Below are positions 63,481 to 64,000 of a stretch of DNA of 64,000 nucleotides, piece after piece. This DNA comes from Platerodrilus igneus. Lineage: Eukaryota; Arthropoda; Insecta; Coleoptera; Lycidae. The stretch lies in NCBI GenBank assembly GCA_036346225.1, contig JARFIW010000942.1, forward strand, positions 1,757,001 through 1,821,000. The letters are read 5' to 3'. The position numbers and the translations under genes are program-made. The notes below the pieces were generated by a model. The model did not search any database. It saw only the letters and a program-made list of their open reading frames with translations, and was not told where the DNA came from. Position 1 is the stretch's first letter, and each line of letters starts with the position of its first letter.

Positions 63481-64000
63481 AAACTAGTCTTATAAAAAAC
63501 GTCTATCGCAACTCGGATATCGGCAGAGTAATAAACCGGCATCTGCATCCTACACGAACCCCCAAACCACGCTGTAATCCTGACACATGATCTTTAGCAA
63601 TCCTTTTATATATAGACGGAGTAACAGACCGAATTGGCAAAACACAACATCAAAACAATCTATAAGCCCACTAATAAAATTTCACAAATATTACCAACCC
63701 TAAAAGATTCCGAAAACAATCTTAAAGCCCCAGGCGTATATAGTATACCTTGCAGCTGCGGATTTGTATACATAGGAGAAACAGGATGGTCAGTACAGAC
63801 TAGACTAAACGAGCATAAGCGATGCTTAGAAACAAGCCAGTACAATCGCTCAGCGGTGGCCGAACACCAACATGAAACAAGCCATACCATTAACTTTGAC
63901 AAGACGAAACTAATTGTCAGAATTCCATTTTTCCACAATAGAAAAATCAGAGAATCCGCAGAAATCACTAAAAATTCTAGCAATTTAAACAAAAACGATA
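63481..64000 (+). pseudogene. Penelope GIY-YIG endonuclease domain (continues beyond window)
   Basis: After a damaged linker, KDSENNLKAPGVYSIPCSCG (63708-63765) leads into GFVYIGETG, TRLNEHKRCLE, NRSAVAEHQHETSHTINF and IRIPFFHNRKIRESAEI. GVYSIP and VYIGETG are the GIY and YIG parts, and the Arg of TRLNEHK and the Glu of AVAEH fit the catalytic layout. The end of the protein lies outside the window. Confidence 0.85.

Larger units (their letters stand above)
61018..64000 (+). mobile_element. Penelope-like element with partial tandem copy, runs off the window
   Basis: A Penelope-type retroelement encoding reverse transcriptase and a GIY-YIG endonuclease. The layout is a 3' GIY-YIG fragment plus 3' untranslated part (about 61063-61665), followed by a longer copy (from about 61666 to the window end), as expected for the partial tandem copies of this class. 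The first 45 bp (61018-61062) are the reverse complement of 61683-61732, an inverted piece of the element's own start. The element continues past 64000. Confidence 0.85.

Overview
The window looks like transposon-dense, AT-rich, intron-era eukaryotic DNA, most likely from an insect or other arthropod. No cellular gene is convincingly visible. Almost every recognisable reading frame belongs to a mobile element, and nearly all are broken by stops, frameshifts, deletions or later insertions. Families seen: three copies of an RTE-like LINE (about 1.44-5.02, 28.35-30.74 and 50.43-51.35 kb), a Jockey-clade LINE fragment (41.3-42.1 kb), a LINE ORF1-like fragment (39.5-40.1 kb), at least three Ty3/gypsy remnants (5.1-6.5, 8.7-27.3 and 60.3-60.8 kb), two BEL/Pao remnants (27.6-28.3 and 54.8-59.9 kb) plus a solo BEL LTR, a PIF/Harbinger transposase, another transposase-like remnant, a Penelope-like element at the right edge (61.0-64.0 kb), and five copies of a tRNA-headed SINE.

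The centrepiece is an 11.4-kb insertion at 10435-21848 inside the protease region of the second gypsy element. It has a 6-bp target duplication (GACCGC), termini starting AG, and very long inverted repeats (about 2.0-2.5 kb each). These are hallmarks of Polinton/Maverick elements. Each arm carries an outward-reading, truncated zinc-finger gene resembling the N-terminal part of arthropod Maverick-type polymerase proteins. No polymerase core, integrase, protease or capsid gene is recognisable. Between the arms lie three minus-strand genes I cannot name: a 350-aa protein with a loosely replication-initiator-like layout, a middle gene, and a 159-aa protein. The same gene block recurs, more degraded, at 32.4-35.8 kb and, strongly diverged, at 48.6-49.7 kb. 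This makes it a repeated, gene-bearing family and my best candidate for an undescribed system.

Insertion order can be read from nesting. The gypsy element (LTR at 8701-9415) was hit by the Polinton-like element. That element was hit by a SINE in its left arm and by a rearranged LTR element with inverted LTR ends and a tRNA-Lys copy in its right arm. The same gypsy was also hit by three SINEs in and after its reverse transcriptase and by an unknown 1.8-kb segment in its integrase. Likewise a BEL solo LTR sits inside LINE copy A, and a SINE inside the BEL gag.

Tandem repeats fill much of the rest: a 91-bp satellite with an internal GGTTAGGTTAG motif (37.85-39.51 kb), a 39-bp repeat (53.70-53.94 kb), degenerate roughly 150-bp repeats around the Jockey fragment, CTCCAC-rich low-complexity DNA (44.2-44.6 and 47.3-47.4 kb) and simple microsatellites. 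All family assignments are from reading motifs by eye; no search was run.
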